A stretch of DNA of 64,000 nt from Acidobacteriota bacterium (GTDB lineage Bacteria > Acidobacteriota > Blastocatellia > Pyrinomonadales > Pyrinomonadaceae): contig JAOAPY010000047.1 of NCBI GenBank assembly GCA_025463135.1, positions 111,723-175,722 of the forward strand, given 5' to 3'. The stretch's first letter is position 1. The number at the start of each line of letters is the position of its first letter. Under the pieces are notes generated by a model that worked only from the letters and a program-made list of their open reading frames with translations, ran no database searches and was not told the DNA's origin. Shown here piece by piece: positions 38,004 through 49,200 of this stretch. The position numbers were made by a program, and so were the translations under genes.

Positions 38004-38060
38004 AACTGTTAGTTTGCGCCGGTTCGCGGAGACATTCAACACACTCGCAAACTAACAGTT
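38004..38060. repeat. Inverted repeat with palindromic arms between CRTAC1 and TPR genes
   Basis: AACTGTTAGTTTGCG (38004-38018) is exactly inverted at 38046-38060. The right arm is itself part of CGCAAACT-aac-AGTTTGCG. The CAAACT/AGTTTG core matches the repeat families at 3407 and 20822. Confidence 0.65.
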
Positions 38061-38064
38061 TGCG

Positions 38065-39810
38065 TTATTTCTTATTTGCGCTGTTGAGATTCCTTTGCTC
38101 GACGACGCCTTTGCCTTCTTTTACGATAAAGATCTTGTTCGCACTCAGGTTACTGATCTTGTCGATCACTCCGCTCGACCAGCGAACTTCCAGCAGATCG
38201 ATCTTCGTTCGCTGCTCGAGGCCAAAATGCAACCGCAGATCGCTCTGAGATAAATAACTCCCACCGCTGCGGACCTCATCCACCTGAACCAAATCGGCAG
38301 AAACTATTTTCACCCGAGCGCCAATGCCGTCGCGATTGCTCTTCACACCGATCGTCTTGATCAGTGCTGAATTGTTGGCGTTGCCGCCGTCGTTGCGCAA
38401 CAGTTGTGGACTGCCGTCCAGGTCATTGACGACGATATCAACATCGCCGTCGTTGTCGATATCTCCAAAGGCCACCCCGCGACTCACTCGCCCTTCCATC
38501 AGAGCGCCGCCCAGCCGTTCAGCCACTTCATCAAAAGTCCCGTCACGATTGTTATGGTGCACTAACATGCGCTGACGATAGTGATCTCTCTGAGGGTAGG
38601 CGTGACCATTGCCCACAAACAGGTCAACCCAACCGTCGTTGTCAAAGTCAAAGAATCCAGTCCCCCAGCCAACATAGGGAAGACTGACCGCGGCGACCCT
38701 GGCAGCATAGGAAACATCACTGAAAGAATTGCGGCCATCGCCATGGTAGAGCACGTTGTACTCATCGTCGAAGTTAGTCACAAATAGATCGAGTATCCCG
38801 TCATGATCGTAATCACCTAACGTCACGCCCATGCAGCCCTGCTCCTTGCCGCTGCCGTTGACCGCCGTACCAGAGATGAATCCAGTCTCTTTGAATGTTC
38901 CGTCCCCGTTGTTGTGATAAAGGAAATTAGGGGTCGAGTCGTTGGCGACAAAAATATCAACCAGGCCATCGCCGTCGAAGTCGTTGCAAATGACTCCCAT
39001 CCCATAGTAACCGTTCGGGTCCGACACGCCTGCCTTTTTCGACACGTCCGTGAACGTACCATCGCCGTTATTGTGAAAAAGCGAATCACCGGCGCCGGGC
39101 AAACCTCTCGGGCCACATTGCACTGCTACGCCTTTGAACTGGCAGGTGCGGCCCTGGCCGAACTCAGGCAAATGATTGAGATCGAAATCTACATAGTTTG
39201 AAACAAAGAGATCGAGCTTACCGTCGTTATCGTAATCCACGAAGGCGGCCCCGGTGGACCATCGCGGGTCACCTACTCCCGCTTTTATCGTTACGTCCGT
39301 AAACGTGCCGTTGCCGTTGTTCTTGAACAGATGGTTTGGCCCCAGACACGTAACATACAGATCCGCAAACCCGTCATTATTGTAGTCACCGACGGCTACT
39401 CCCATACCAAATCCAATGTCGCCCACTCCAGCCTTTTCGGTTACATCCGTGAAGCTGGTGCCGCCATTATTATGATAGAGAGCGCTCCTGGTTTTCTGAT
39501 GCGACCTGGCGAGGTCCACCGTCAGCGAATTCACAAAGTAGATATCCAGATAGCCATCGTTGTCGTAATCAAACAGGGCGACACCCCCGCTCATTGATTC
39601 TGCGATGTATTTCTTCTCCGGTGAAAACACATGCTTAAAAGTGATGCCGGCTTCTTTGGATATTTCGGTAAAACGTGGGCCAGAAGCCTGAGCTGCATAC
39701 AACAACTTGGAATCTTCGGCCGCTGGACGAAAGCGCGGGGAATCGCTGACGCCCTCAAATGAGAAAACGCCCAGCAAGGCCAAAACCAATATCGGCGCGA
39801 TAAGCCTCAT
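38065..39810 (-). CDS. CRTAC1-family FG-GAP/ASPIC-UnbV protein, exported (copy C)
   Basis: 581 aa with a signal peptide ([16 protein letters not shown]). About eight FG-GAP loops are visible ([77 protein letters not shown]), then ASPIC/UnbV ([20 protein letters not shown] to [12 protein letters not shown]). A cysteine pair lies in the inserted loop [17 protein letters not shown]. It is very close to copy D at 42125-43858: long stretches such as [13 protein letters not shown] and DLRLHFGLE are identical. The upstream TPR gene ends 21 bp away, so the pair is tightly coupled. Confidence 0.87.
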   Translation of the reverse strand: MRLIAPILVLALLGVFSFEGVSDSPRFRPAAEDSKLLYAAQASGPRFTEISKEAGITFKHVFSPEKKYIAESMSGGVALFDYDNDGYLDIYFVNSLTVDLARSHQKTRSALYHNNGGTSFTDVTEKAGVGDIGFGMGVAVGDYNNDGFADLYVTCLGPNHLFKNNGNGTFTDVTIKAGVGDPRWSTGAAFVDYDNDGKLDLFVSNYVDFDLNHLPEFGQGRTCQFKGVAVQCGPRGLPGAGDSLFHNNGDGTFTDVSKKAGVSDPNGYYGMGVICNDFDGDGLVDIFVANDSTPNFLYHNNGDGTFKETGFISGTAVNGSGKEQGCMGVTLGDYDHDGILDLFVTNFDDEYNVLYHGDGRNSFSDVSYAARVAAVSLPYVGWGTGFFDFDNDGWVDLFVGNGHAYPQRDHYRQRMLVHHNNRDGTFDEVAERLGGALMEGRVSRGVAFGDIDNDGDVDIVVNDLDGSPQLLRNDGGNANNSALIKTIGVKSNRDGIGARVKIVSADLVQVDEVRSGGSYLSQSDLRLHFGLEQRTKIDLLEVRWSSGVIDKISNLSANKIFIVKEGKGVVEQRNLNSANKK

Positions 39811-39831
39811 TGTTCACGAAATTCAACCGTT

Positions 39832-42057
39832 CTAATTGTCATTGGCGGTTGTCTGATTTCGACCGCGAAGATGTTTGGAGATTTCGATCTGGTTTTTCCC
39901 TGCGGTCTTGCGTCCAGCGGCAACGTAGGCCTGGCCCAGATGGAAATGGAACTCAGGATTTTCGGGCTCGAGCTTCGACGCCTGTTCCAGGTTGTCGATT
40001 GCGCCGGCGGTGTCGCCTCTTTGCAGCAAGGCTTTTCCCAAAGCGTACCGCGCTTCTGCGTGTTCCGGCTGCGCCTGAAGCACCCCTCGAATCAAGGCGA
40101 GGCCGCGCTCAAGATTCTGGCCCGCCAACAAAACATCACCCAGAGAGTATCTGGCCTGTATGTCATGAGGGTTCAATGCCACCTCTCTTTCAAACTCGCG
40201 CGCAGCTTCATCACGCTTGTTTAGCTTCAAATAAAGTAAGCCGGAATAGTAGTGAACCAGCGGAATGTTGGTGTTTAAGGTCGCGACCTCATTGAGCTCA
40301 GCGAGAGCCTTAGCGGTCACACCGCTGGTGGAGTACTTCTCAGCCCGGAGTAGCTGAAGCTGCGGAGCGGCGCCCGCAGTTGTTTCCATTCGGGTAATTA
40401 CGCGATCAGCAGCAACAACCTTGCCCTGCTTGATTAATGACGAGGCAAGTGCATAGAAGATATTGACGTCCGCAGGTTGCGGATCGATCACCCCGCTCAA
40501 CAACTCAGAAGCTTTGGCATAACTGCGTAACCGGAACCAGGTCATGCCCAACAACATTGTGGCGGGACGGTTGTCGGGATGTAACCTCAACTCGTTTTCG
40601 AGCGGCGGCACAGCCTGTTTGTACGAATCAGACTTGTAGTAAGCCAGACCCAAATTGTAATCGAGACCTTCTTGCTGAGGATCCCACTTCGCGGCTAATG
40701 CGAACTGCTCTGCTGCCGCATTAAAGTCCTGCCGTTCCGCACGCAGCAGGCCAACATTGTTATGAGCGGCGGCAACTACCTTGGTGTAATAAGCCTCGCT
40801 GCTCTTGAGTTCTCGCGTGGCTTTTTCGTCCAGCGCGCTGGGTTCAATCACCGAGCCTTCGACTGCACCTTTTTCTCCCAACCGGTTTTCTGACCCGGCA
40901 AGTGTGGAAGCATCCGAACTAGCTGCACCTTTGTAGGATCTCTGTTCCATCCTAAACGCTTCAGCCTTCAGATCCGCAGCTACCTGCAACTCTCTTTGCC
41001 CAGCCTCAGCTTGCCCGGTCTTCAGCAGGGACTGGGCCAGGCGGTGATGAGCGGTGGTGACCTGGTATTTGTTGTGGGCAAGAAAGGGATTTAGCGCGAT
41101 GGACTTTTTGAGCACTTCAATCGCTTGTTCATGCTTGCCCAACTCCTGATAAGCCTGGCCCAGCTGATAATAGGGATCGGGATTGTTTGGCTGAATCGTC
41201 GAGGCCCTTTGAAAGAAGCTGAGAGCGAGGTCCCACTTTCTCTGAAAGATATAAGCAATGCCGAGATAATAGTTGGCGAAGTATTCGTCCGGGTTTGCGG
41301 TCAGTTCAATCTTGAATTCTGCGAGGGCCTCGCTAAGTTTGGATTGTCCCTCATCCAATAAATAAGTGAGGCCGAGATAATAGTGGGCACGTGGGAAACC
41401 GGGATCAAGAGCAATGGCCTTCCTGAACTCCGCTATCGCTTCTGGTAAAAGACCTGACTCTCGATAAGCGCGACCGATAACAATGTGCAACTGTGGCTGG
41501 TCACCAAATTCTTTGAGCATCCGATCGAAAAGCTGCTTTGCGCTGTCAACGCGGTGATTAACCAGGTAAGCGATCCCGAGCGTGTAAGCTACATCGACAT
41601 CGTGCGGCGCGAAATTAAGTGCAGTCTCAAGCTCACCGGCAGCCTTTGCTGATTCACCGAGCATGAAATAAGTCTTGCCCAGCATATGGTGAGCGCCAAC
41701 ATTTTGTGAGTTGCGGGCGACGACCTTTTGCAAGGGCACGAGACCCTTCTCATACTGCCCCGCACCGAAGTACGCAATCGCCAATTCTATCAACGCTTCT
41801 TCAGACTCAGGCTGATAAAGACCAGACGCTTCAAGGGCCGATATCGCCTCTTTATACTTCGCCTGCGCGGCGTAGGTTTTTCCCAGTCTCGCGTATCCGT
41901 CGGCCAGAATTGCGGCATATTCGGCTTCGGCCGCGCTGAGATTGCCGGCCAGTCTTTGCGCTTCCGCCGCCTCGTAATGTTGCCGGAGCGTATCTTGAGG
42001 CGATTGGAAGAAAACGAGTGACAGCAGGATAGGAAGAAAGGTCGAAGCTAATAGCAT
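39832..42057 (-). CDS. Large exported TPR protein (module 2)
   Basis: 741 aa with a signal peptide (LLASTFLPILLSLVFF). Twelve or more TPR units span the chain, with a linker around residues 370-415 of low complexity. Recognisable units include AHHMLGKTYFMLGESAKAAGELETAL and ARYALGKALLQRGDTAGAIDNLEQA. It is a clear duplicate of the TPR protein at 43951-46161: same length, same linker position, shared HHMLGKTYFM and DEYFANYYLGIAY/DEFFANYYLGIAF. It lies between two CRTAC1 genes in the same orientation and 21 bp upstream of copy C. Likely periplasmic or outer-membrane-associated scaffold (inference). Confidence 0.87.
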   Translation of the reverse strand: MLLASTFLPILLSLVFFQSPQDTLRQHYEAAEAQRLAGNLSAAEAEYAAILADGYARLGKTYAAQAKYKEAISALEASGLYQPESEEALIELAIAYFGAGQYEKGLVPLQKVVARNSQNVGAHHMLGKTYFMLGESAKAAGELETALNFAPHDVDVAYTLGIAYLVNHRVDSAKQLFDRMLKEFGDQPQLHIVIGRAYRESGLLPEAIAEFRKAIALDPGFPRAHYYLGLTYLLDEGQSKLSEALAEFKIELTANPDEYFANYYLGIAYIFQRKWDLALSFFQRASTIQPNNPDPYYQLGQAYQELGKHEQAIEVLKKSIALNPFLAHNKYQVTTAHHRLAQSLLKTGQAEAGQRELQVAADLKAEAFRMEQRSYKGAASSDASTLAGSENRLGEKGAVEGSVIEPSALDEKATRELKSSEAYYTKVVAAAHNNVGLLRAERQDFNAAAEQFALAAKWDPQQEGLDYNLGLAYYKSDSYKQAVPPLENELRLHPDNRPATMLLGMTWFRLRSYAKASELLSGVIDPQPADVNIFYALASSLIKQGKVVAADRVITRMETTAGAAPQLQLLRAEKYSTSGVTAKALAELNEVATLNTNIPLVHYYSGLLYLKLNKRDEAAREFEREVALNPHDIQARYSLGDVLLAGQNLERGLALIRGVLQAQPEHAEARYALGKALLQRGDTAGAIDNLEQASKLEPENPEFHFHLGQAYVAAGRKTAGKNQIEISKHLRGRNQTTANDN

Positions 42058-42095
42058 TAATCGATCCCTTACAGGCTCTTGAAGGATTTTTGTTT

Positions 42096-42133
42096 GATCT
42101 ACTTTGCTGATCTACCTTGCTGACCTACTTTGC
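42096..42133. repeat. Three tandem 13-bp repeats
   Basis: GATCTACTTTGCT, GATCTACCTTGCT and GACCTACTTTGC follow one another and run across the stop codon of the CRTAC1 gene at 42125. This is a tiny slippage-type array in the gap to the next TPR gene. Confidence 0.7.
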
Positions 42134-43858
42134 GCCGCTCTTAAAGTCTTTCTTTTGCACCAACCCCTGACCTTCTTTAATCGTCAGAATCTTGTTCACA
42201 CTGGCGTCGGTAATTTTGTCCACCACACCACTAGGCCAACGCACTTCTATCAGATCGATCTTCGTACGCTTTTCGAGGCCGAAGTGCAGCCTTAGATCGC
42301 TCTGCGAAAGATAGCTATCGCCGCTCCGCACTTCATCTATCTGGCTCAAATCGCCGGCCACGATCTTCACTCGCGCCCCGATGCCGTCGCGATTGCTCTT
42401 AACGCCGACCGTTTTTATCACTACAGAATTATTGGTATTGCCGCCATCGTTGCGCAACAGTTGCGGCCCGCCATCCAAATTGTTGATAACAATATCGACA
42501 TCGCCATCATTATCCAAGTCACCGAAGACGGCACCTCTGCCGACACCCTTCTCGAGAAACGGAGCGCCGAGTTGGGCGGCCACTTCGGTAAAGGTCCCGT
42601 CGCGATTATTTTTGTGAACCAGATTGCGTTGGCGATAGCTCGGCAACTGGGGGTAGACGTGGCCATTGACGACAAACAGATCGACCCAACCATCGTTGTC
42701 GTAATCAAAGAACTTGGTTCCCCAACCCACATAAGGAAGACTGACCGCGGCGACCTTCGCAGGATAGGACACGTCGGTGAACGAATTGTTGCCGTCGTTA
42801 TGGTAGAGCGTGTTGTAATCGTCATCGAAATTTGTTACGAACAGGTCAAACTTCCCGTCATGGTCATAGTCGCCAACCGTTACACCCATACTTCCCTGTT
42901 CGCTGCCGTTCTCGTTGACCGCCGTTCCCGACGTAAATCCAATCTCCTTAAACGTGCCGTTCCCGTCATTGTGGTAGAGGAAATTCGGCACCGAGTCATT
43001 GGCGACAAAGATATCAACCAGACCGTCTCCATCGAAGTCGCTGCAGATGACTCCCATGCCGTAGTAACCATCCGGGTCCGAGACTCCAGCTTTTTTCGTG
43101 ACATCCGTAAACGTGCCATTTCCGTTATTGTGGTAGAGCGAATCACCGTCTCCGGGCAGACCGCGAGGACCGCATTGCACCGGAACCCCCTTGTACTGGC
43201 ATAGCTTACCCTTACCGAAGTCGGGCAGGTTGTTGAAGTCGAAAGCCACATAGTTGGAAACGAAGAGATCAAGATTTCCGTCGTTATCAAAGTCCACAAA
43301 CGCTGCGCCGGCGGACCAGCGCGGGTCGCCCACGCCCGCCTTCTCGGTGACGTCCGTGAAGGTGCCGTTACCGTTGTTCTTGAGGAGATGATTTGGTCCC
43401 AGACAAGTAATGTAGAGATCGTCAAAGCCGTCGTTGTTGTAGTCGCCAACCACCGCTCCCATCCCCCAACCGATGTAGGCCACGCCCGCCTTGTCAGCTA
43501 CATCGGTAAATGTCCCATCACCATTGTTGTGGTACAGAGCGCTTTTCGTCTTTCCTTTCGACTTGACCAGATCTACGCTCAATGAGTTGGGGAAGTAGAT
43601 GTCAGGAAAGCCATCATTGTCGTAGTCGATCAGCGCCAGGCCGCCGCTCATTGACTCAACTATGTATTTCTTCTCGGGCGAAGACACGTGTTTGAAAGTA
43701 ATGCCGGCCTTCTCAGTCGTATCGGTAAAATGAAGACCATTTGGCTGCTGGCTGATCACGCGAGCGGGAATTATGAGCAGCACGATTATGAAACACGGGA
43801 TCAGAAGAACTCTTCTGAAATACAAGTGACGACCTCTCTGAGATAAGTAGCTGCTCAC
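42125..43858 (-). CDS. CRTAC1-family FG-GAP/ASPIC-UnbV protein, exported (copy D)
   Basis: 577 aa from a GTG at 43858; a TTG at the LYFRRV position, with AGAGAGG just upstream, is an alternative start. A signal segment ([19 protein letters not shown]) precedes about eight FG-GAP calcium loops ([77 protein letters not shown]) and an ASPIC/UnbV domain ending [13 protein letters not shown]. It is nearly a copy of the protein at 38065-39810, including the cysteine-bearing loop [16 protein letters not shown]. The gene lies 92 bp after the TPR gene of module 1. Confidence 0.87.
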   Translation of the reverse strand: MSSYLSQRGRHLYFRRVLLIPCFIIVLLIIPARVISQQPNGLHFTDTTEKAGITFKHVSSPEKKYIVESMSGGLALIDYDNDGFPDIYFPNSLSVDLVKSKGKTKSALYHNNGDGTFTDVADKAGVAYIGWGMGAVVGDYNNDGFDDLYITCLGPNHLLKNNGNGTFTDVTEKAGVGDPRWSAGAAFVDFDNDGNLDLFVSNYVAFDFNNLPDFGKGKLCQYKGVPVQCGPRGLPGDGDSLYHNNGNGTFTDVTKKAGVSDPDGYYGMGVICSDFDGDGLVDIFVANDSVPNFLYHNDGNGTFKEIGFTSGTAVNENGSEQGSMGVTVGDYDHDGKFDLFVTNFDDDYNTLYHNDGNNSFTDVSYPAKVAAVSLPYVGWGTKFFDYDNDGWVDLFVVNGHVYPQLPSYRQRNLVHKNNRDGTFTEVAAQLGAPFLEKGVGRGAVFGDLDNDGDVDIVINNLDGGPQLLRNDGGNTNNSVVIKTVGVKSNRDGIGARVKIVAGDLSQIDEVRSGDSYLSQSDLRLHFGLEKRTKIDLIEVRWPSGVVDKITDASVNKILTIKEGQGLVQKKDFKSGAK

Positions 43859-43950
43859 GTTTATTACTGCTGAAGGCTTCCCTGCGGGGATGACAAGGCG
43901 TTATGTAAATGAACCCATCCGACCAGGGGGCCGGGAGTTGCTGACCTTTA

Positions 43951-46161
43951 TCAATTTGTTTGGCGACGCTCTTTTTCTTTGAGCTGCCTCGAGATTTCCA
44001 GTTGGTTATCACCTTCTGCCTTTCGCCCGGCCGCAAGATAAGCCCTGCCCAGTTGATAGTGAACGTGGGATTTGTCGGGATCAAGTTTCGCCGCGGATTC
44101 AAGGCTCTCCAAGGCCGCCTTCAGATCATTTTTTTGAAGCAGAGCCTTGCCCAGTTCGTAGTGGGCATCGGCGAAATCAGGCTTTTGTTGGATGACTTCT
44201 CGCATTAACTTAATGCCAGCCTCCGTTTCCTGACCGGCCAGCAAGACAAACCCGAGATGGTATTTCGCCTGGAGGTCACCAGGATTCAGCGCCAGCTCAG
44301 CACCAAACTCCCGCTTGGCTTCAGCGAACTTGCCCAGCTTCAGGTAGATCACGCCCGCGTAGGAGTGCGCGAGGAGCACTTTATTGTCCAGCGATATAGC
44401 GGTCTCTAATTCTTCGAGCGCCTTCACGCTGTCGCCCTGATCGTAAGATGCCTGGCCCAGTAGAATGTGCAGTTGAGGGCTGCTGCCCCCCATCGCGACC
44501 ATTTGCTCAATAACGTGGTTGGCTGCATCCTTTTTTCCCAGCTTGATGAGGGAGAGGGCGAGCGGGTAATAGAGGGCAGCCTGATTGGGTTTGGCCGCAA
44601 CTATTTCGGTCAATAGAGCGGAGGCTTGCGGGTAGTTGTTAGTCGCGAAATAGCTCAGACCCAAAAGCTGTTTGGCTGACTCGTTCGCCGGATGATCCTT
44701 CAACTCGTTTTCAAGCGGCGAGAGTGCCTCTTCATAAAGTCCGGCCTTGTAGCTGGCCAGTCCCAGATTAAAATTCAGGCCCTCGAGATGCGGATCCCAC
44801 TTTATTGCCAAGCGAAACTGTTCCGCCGCGGCACGGAACCCCTTTTGTTCAGCCAACAATAAACCGACATTATTGTGAGCAGAGGCAATCACCTTCGCAT
44901 AGTAAGCTTCGCTGTTCTTGAGTTCTCGTTTTGCTTGCTCGTCGAGCGGATTCGATTGGGCGATCACGCCTTCAGCCACTACCAACTCGGGAAACTTGCT
45001 TTTCTCGTCTGAGTTAGCGGTGGTCGTGAAAGCTTCCACCTTAGCCTCGTCTCTCTTAAAGGCTCTGGACTTCAGGTCAGCCGCGATCTTTATCTCTTTC
45101 TGACCTTCTTCGGTCCGGCCGACCTTTAGTAACGCCTGGCCGAGCCGGAAGTGAGCGTTGGTGACTTGATAATCATTGTGCTGCAGATCAGGATTCAGGG
45201 CGATGGCTTTCCTAAGCACCTCGATTGCTTCTTCATGCTTCTCGAGGCCCTGATAAGCCTGGCCGAGGAAGAAGTAAGGATCTGGATTAGAAGGCTGGAG
45301 CTGAGAGGCCTTTTGCAAGAAGCCGATGGCAGTATCCCACTTTCTATCGACAGTGAAGGCTATACCCAGATAGTAATTGGCGAAGAACTCGTCAGGGTGC
45401 GCCGCCAACTCGATTTTGAACTCCGCGATGGCGTCGGCGAGCCTGCTAACGCCGTCCTTGAGGAGATAGGAGAGGCCCAGATAATAATGCACGCGGGGAA
45501 ACCGCGGATCGAGAGCCACCGCCTTTTTAAACTCTTCAATGGCTTCAGGCAGAAAACCCGTCTCTCGATAAGCTCGGCCGACGAGTACACGAAGCTGAGG
45601 TCTGTCACCGAGCTGCCCGATCATATGATCGTAAAGCTGCCTGGCCAAGTCCATTTTGCGTTGCTTCAGATAAGCCAGCCCGAGCGTGTAAGCGACATCG
45701 TAATCCTTTGGCGCCAACCGAAGCGCCGTCTCGAGTTCGTTTGTCGATTTCTCAAATTCGCCCATCATGAAGTAGGTCTTACCTAACATGTGATGAGCCG
45801 ATGCGCTCCCGGAATTGTGAACGACAGCCTTGTTCAAAGGCGTGACGGCTTTTTGGTACTGTTCGTTATGGAAGTAGGCAATGGCCAGATCGATGAGCAC
45901 GTCCTCGGAGTCTGGCAGGTACGTCACAGTTGTCTCAAGCACGACTGCCGCTTGGCGATAGTCAGCCTGCGCAGAGTAGATTCTCGCCAGCTGATGGTAT
46001 GCCTCACCGAGAATGCTCAGATATTCGGCTTGCGCCGCACCGAAATTACCGGCGCGTCGCTGCGTTTCCGCATTCTCGTAGTGTCGTTGAAATGAATCGC
46101 CGGGATTCTGGAAAGGGACGAGCAGAAGTAGTAGCGGGAGGAAGGTCGACCGAAAATACAT
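43951..46161 (-). CDS. Large exported TPR protein (module 1)
   Basis: 736 aa from ATG 46161, preceded by GAAGG at good spacing; a GTG at 46173 would add four residues. Signal peptide FRSTFLPLLLLLVPF. Twelve or more TPR units, such as AHHMLGKTYFMMGEFEKSTNELETAL and AHYELGKALLQKNDLKAALESLESAA, with a lysine-rich linker around residues 365-415. It is the paralogue of 39832-42057 along its whole length. It is the first gene after the TonB receptor, from which it is separated by a strong intrinsic terminator. This position suggests either reduced read-through from the receptor or its own promoter in the 100-bp gap. Confidence 0.87.
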   Translation of the reverse strand: MYFRSTFLPLLLLLVPFQNPGDSFQRHYENAETQRRAGNFGAAQAEYLSILGEAYHQLARIYSAQADYRQAAVVLETTVTYLPDSEDVLIDLAIAYFHNEQYQKAVTPLNKAVVHNSGSASAHHMLGKTYFMMGEFEKSTNELETALRLAPKDYDVAYTLGLAYLKQRKMDLARQLYDHMIGQLGDRPQLRVLVGRAYRETGFLPEAIEEFKKAVALDPRFPRVHYYLGLSYLLKDGVSRLADAIAEFKIELAAHPDEFFANYYLGIAFTVDRKWDTAIGFLQKASQLQPSNPDPYFFLGQAYQGLEKHEEAIEVLRKAIALNPDLQHNDYQVTNAHFRLGQALLKVGRTEEGQKEIKIAADLKSRAFKRDEAKVEAFTTTANSDEKSKFPELVVAEGVIAQSNPLDEQAKRELKNSEAYYAKVIASAHNNVGLLLAEQKGFRAAAEQFRLAIKWDPHLEGLNFNLGLASYKAGLYEEALSPLENELKDHPANESAKQLLGLSYFATNNYPQASALLTEIVAAKPNQAALYYPLALSLIKLGKKDAANHVIEQMVAMGGSSPQLHILLGQASYDQGDSVKALEELETAISLDNKVLLAHSYAGVIYLKLGKFAEAKREFGAELALNPGDLQAKYHLGFVLLAGQETEAGIKLMREVIQQKPDFADAHYELGKALLQKNDLKAALESLESAAKLDPDKSHVHYQLGRAYLAAGRKAEGDNQLEISRQLKEKERRQTN

Positions 46162-46192
46162 TGTTGCCTTCACTGATTGGTGGAGTCAGCTC

Positions 46193-46237
46193 AAAAGATA
46201 AAACGGGGGGCTGAGTTAGAGCAGCAGCCCCCCGTTT
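46193..46237 (-). terminator. Strong intrinsic terminator after TonB receptor gene
   Basis: On the minus strand AAACGGGGGGCTG and CAGCCCCCCGTTT form a perfect 13-bp stem with an 11-nt loop, followed by TTTTATCTTTT. It sits 25 bp after the receptor stop codon and before the first TPR gene. Best terminator seen in the window. Confidence 0.88.
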
Positions 46238-46262
46238 CAAAGTTCAGCCGAAGTCGAGTATA

Positions 46263-49200
46263 TCAGAAGGTGAACTTCATCCCGAATTGGATCTCCCTAG
46301 GAGCTTGCGAATTGCCCAGAGTACCAAAAGAACCATTTTGAACTGTCCCAAAATTCGGCAGCGTATTATTCCCCTGAAACGCCAGGTTGGTTTGGTATCC
46401 GCTGAAATTTGCATGGTTGAAGACATTGAACATCTCTCCACGGAACTGAAGACCATAACGCTCCTTTACTCTCCAGTTCTTTACGATAGAGAAATCAATG
46501 TTGTTAATCGGCTTACCTCGAATCGTGCCCCTGCCCAGGCTACCGAGCTGCCCAACCGCAGGAATAGAGAAGGCTGCCGGGTTCAGCCACTGGGTCTTGT
46601 CGGCTGTGTGCAGGTAGAGTGGTACGCCCAGAACCAGGTTCGGACGCGGATTGAAATTGGCAGCGGTCCCATAGGTATTGACGCCCGATGTTATATCGAC
46701 CGGGGTAGCACCATAGTGGGACAAGATTCCATTGAGCTGCCAGTCCCCCAGAACACGTTGGACCAGGGAGCTCCGGTTCTTGAGTAAGGGCAACTGGTAG
46801 ACAACGTTGCCCACAAATGTCTGCCTGCGGTCGAGATCCGAGTCACCCTTGTCGAGGGGGTAATTGAATGGATCGGTCGTGGAATCGGAGAAGCCCAAGA
46901 TGGGAACATCCGAAATATTATGCGACCAAGTGTAAGAGGCCTGGAAGGCCAGCCGTTCAGAGAAGCGGCGGTTGAGCCAGACCTGAAGCCCGTGGTAACT
47001 GGCATTCCCGGTCGACTGAGCCATTGTAATTGCACCCAAGGTGGGTATTCTGCGATTAGCCGCAACCATCGCGTCGGTATTCGCTCCCCGACGGGCCAGG
47101 CTGGCAATTTGAAATCGAGCGTCGTTCTTAAGAGTCGGATCACACCCAACTGCGGCGCCGCCCTTACAGGGTACATTCGCCGGAATGTCGTTCCAATTCA
47201 CATGTCGCCGCCAGATATGAAGTCCGTGGTTGCCGATGTAAGAAACTTCGAGCACGGTGTTCTTCATTACTTCGCGAGAGACAGTCAGATTCCACTGGAA
47301 GCTCTCCGGGGGCCGGAAGTTCGTATCAGTGGCCTGGAATCCTGAAGTATTACTTACACCCTGAACCTGGTTCTTCAGGTTAGGACCGATCGCATCCATG
47401 GTACGGCACGTCGGGCAACTAGCTAGAGTGTCCTGGGCGCCGGACCAACCTGAATCAACCATTTTCGTCCAGGGAGGATTGCCTGCCATACGAAGGACGT
47501 CTTCAATCACATTCGTACGACTCATGTAGCGCCCAAAACCCGCACGAAGCGCTGTCTTGCCATTCCCAAAAACGTCCCAGGCAATGCCCACGCGCGGTTG
47601 GAAGCCCATGTTATAGGGTTTCGTTAGAGATCTTGGAAGCCCATGGGCCCCGGCCGTGGCGGGTGTAATCAAAGCGCTGGTATAGCTCAACCCATCGTAG
47701 AACTGAGGGATTAAGTTAGATATCTGATCGTTTGCCGTGTGGGCCGTCGGAAATTGCGAGTACCGCAGGCCCATAGTGAGCGTCAACGTGGGGCGCAGCT
47801 TCCAGGTGTCATTCCCGTAGAATTCAGTGTCACGCCAGCGACCCTGCCCCACTCCCGTATGATCGGTCTCCTGATAATTAGTAAGGGTCAGGTTCCTGTC
47901 CAGCAAATCGGCTATTGCGTTATTAGTCTTGGAGCCGTTCCCAGTGATAAAGCCTGGCGTGTTGCCCCCACCACCGCCGGCGAGTTGTTCATTCTTGATG
48001 TTGTGGCTGTAGAGCGCGCCGAACTTGAGATCATGAGAACCGACAACCTTGGAGAAATCATCCTTCCAACTCCACAGATCTTCATGATTCTGCCACGGGC
48101 CCTCATGCCAGATGTTGTCATATCCACCGCCGTTCCACATCAGGCTTGGTACATTGGCCGTCTGCGTGAACACGGTCGGAAATTTGGAAGCGACATCCTT
48201 GAGCAGGGCATCGGATTGCGGGCTGGTCGTAATCAGAATGTTATTACCCGCGCGGGAAAACTGGAAGTCGTTCACGGACGATGAATTCAACGTATTGGTT
48301 AGCTTCACGGAAAAACTCTTGCTGGGTTGGTTCCAGTCGTCCGCAAGCGTTGGGAAGGGAACATCACCCCACTGCTGCGTGTCCTGACCGTGAGTCCATT
48401 TCTCATTAATAAAACGAACCATCAGGTTCATCTTACTGGTGACACTGATATCACCGCGGATGTTGTCCTGACGGGTCCTTACGGGCTGGATTGGCGAGCT
48501 AACCCAAAGGTTTCCTCCACCGTTGGGATCGGGAAAGATTTTCATCAACGCAAGGCCTGCCGGACTGAGCCGGGCTGTGGGAATCTTGTTGCCTGGATAA
48601 GGGTCACAGATGGTTCTGGTTGGATCGGCAGGATCCGGTCTACATGTAAATGGGTCGTGCGGCAGCGGATTTGTCAGCGTTCCGCTGAAGTCACCGACCT
48701 TCTCCGCTGCGGTAGGAACGTGACCCGAAACCGTCGTGCCGCGATTTTCAACACGCCACTCTTCCGACCAGAAGAAAAAGATCTTATTTTTCTTGATGGG
48801 GCCGCTAAAGTTGCCGCCGAAGTTGTTGTACTTCAAATAGCCTCTAGGTTGATTGGCCTTATTGAGGAAAAAATTGTTCGCGTTCAGTTTGTCACTGCGC
48901 AAGAACTCGAAACCGGCGCCGTGAAAACTATTGCTGCCACCCTTGGTGATAAGATTAATCACCGCTCCCTGTGCTTGCCCATATTCCGCGCTGAAGCTAT
49001 TGCGCTCAACACGAAATTCCACAATTGAGTCTATCGAGGGGAAAACCAGCAGCGTGCGATTCGAGCCGACATCCATATTGTTGACACCGTCAACGGTCCA
49101 CAAATTTTGATTCGAGCCGTTGCCGTTGACCGACATGTCAACGCCGCCATCGAGTCCAGTTCCTTTGGCAGCGAAAGTCGAACCCGGTGAAACACCGGGC

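Noticed and set aside
45151..45786. 211-codon plus-strand open frame
   Set aside because: Antisense to TPR repeats; its pattern follows the TPR periodicity.
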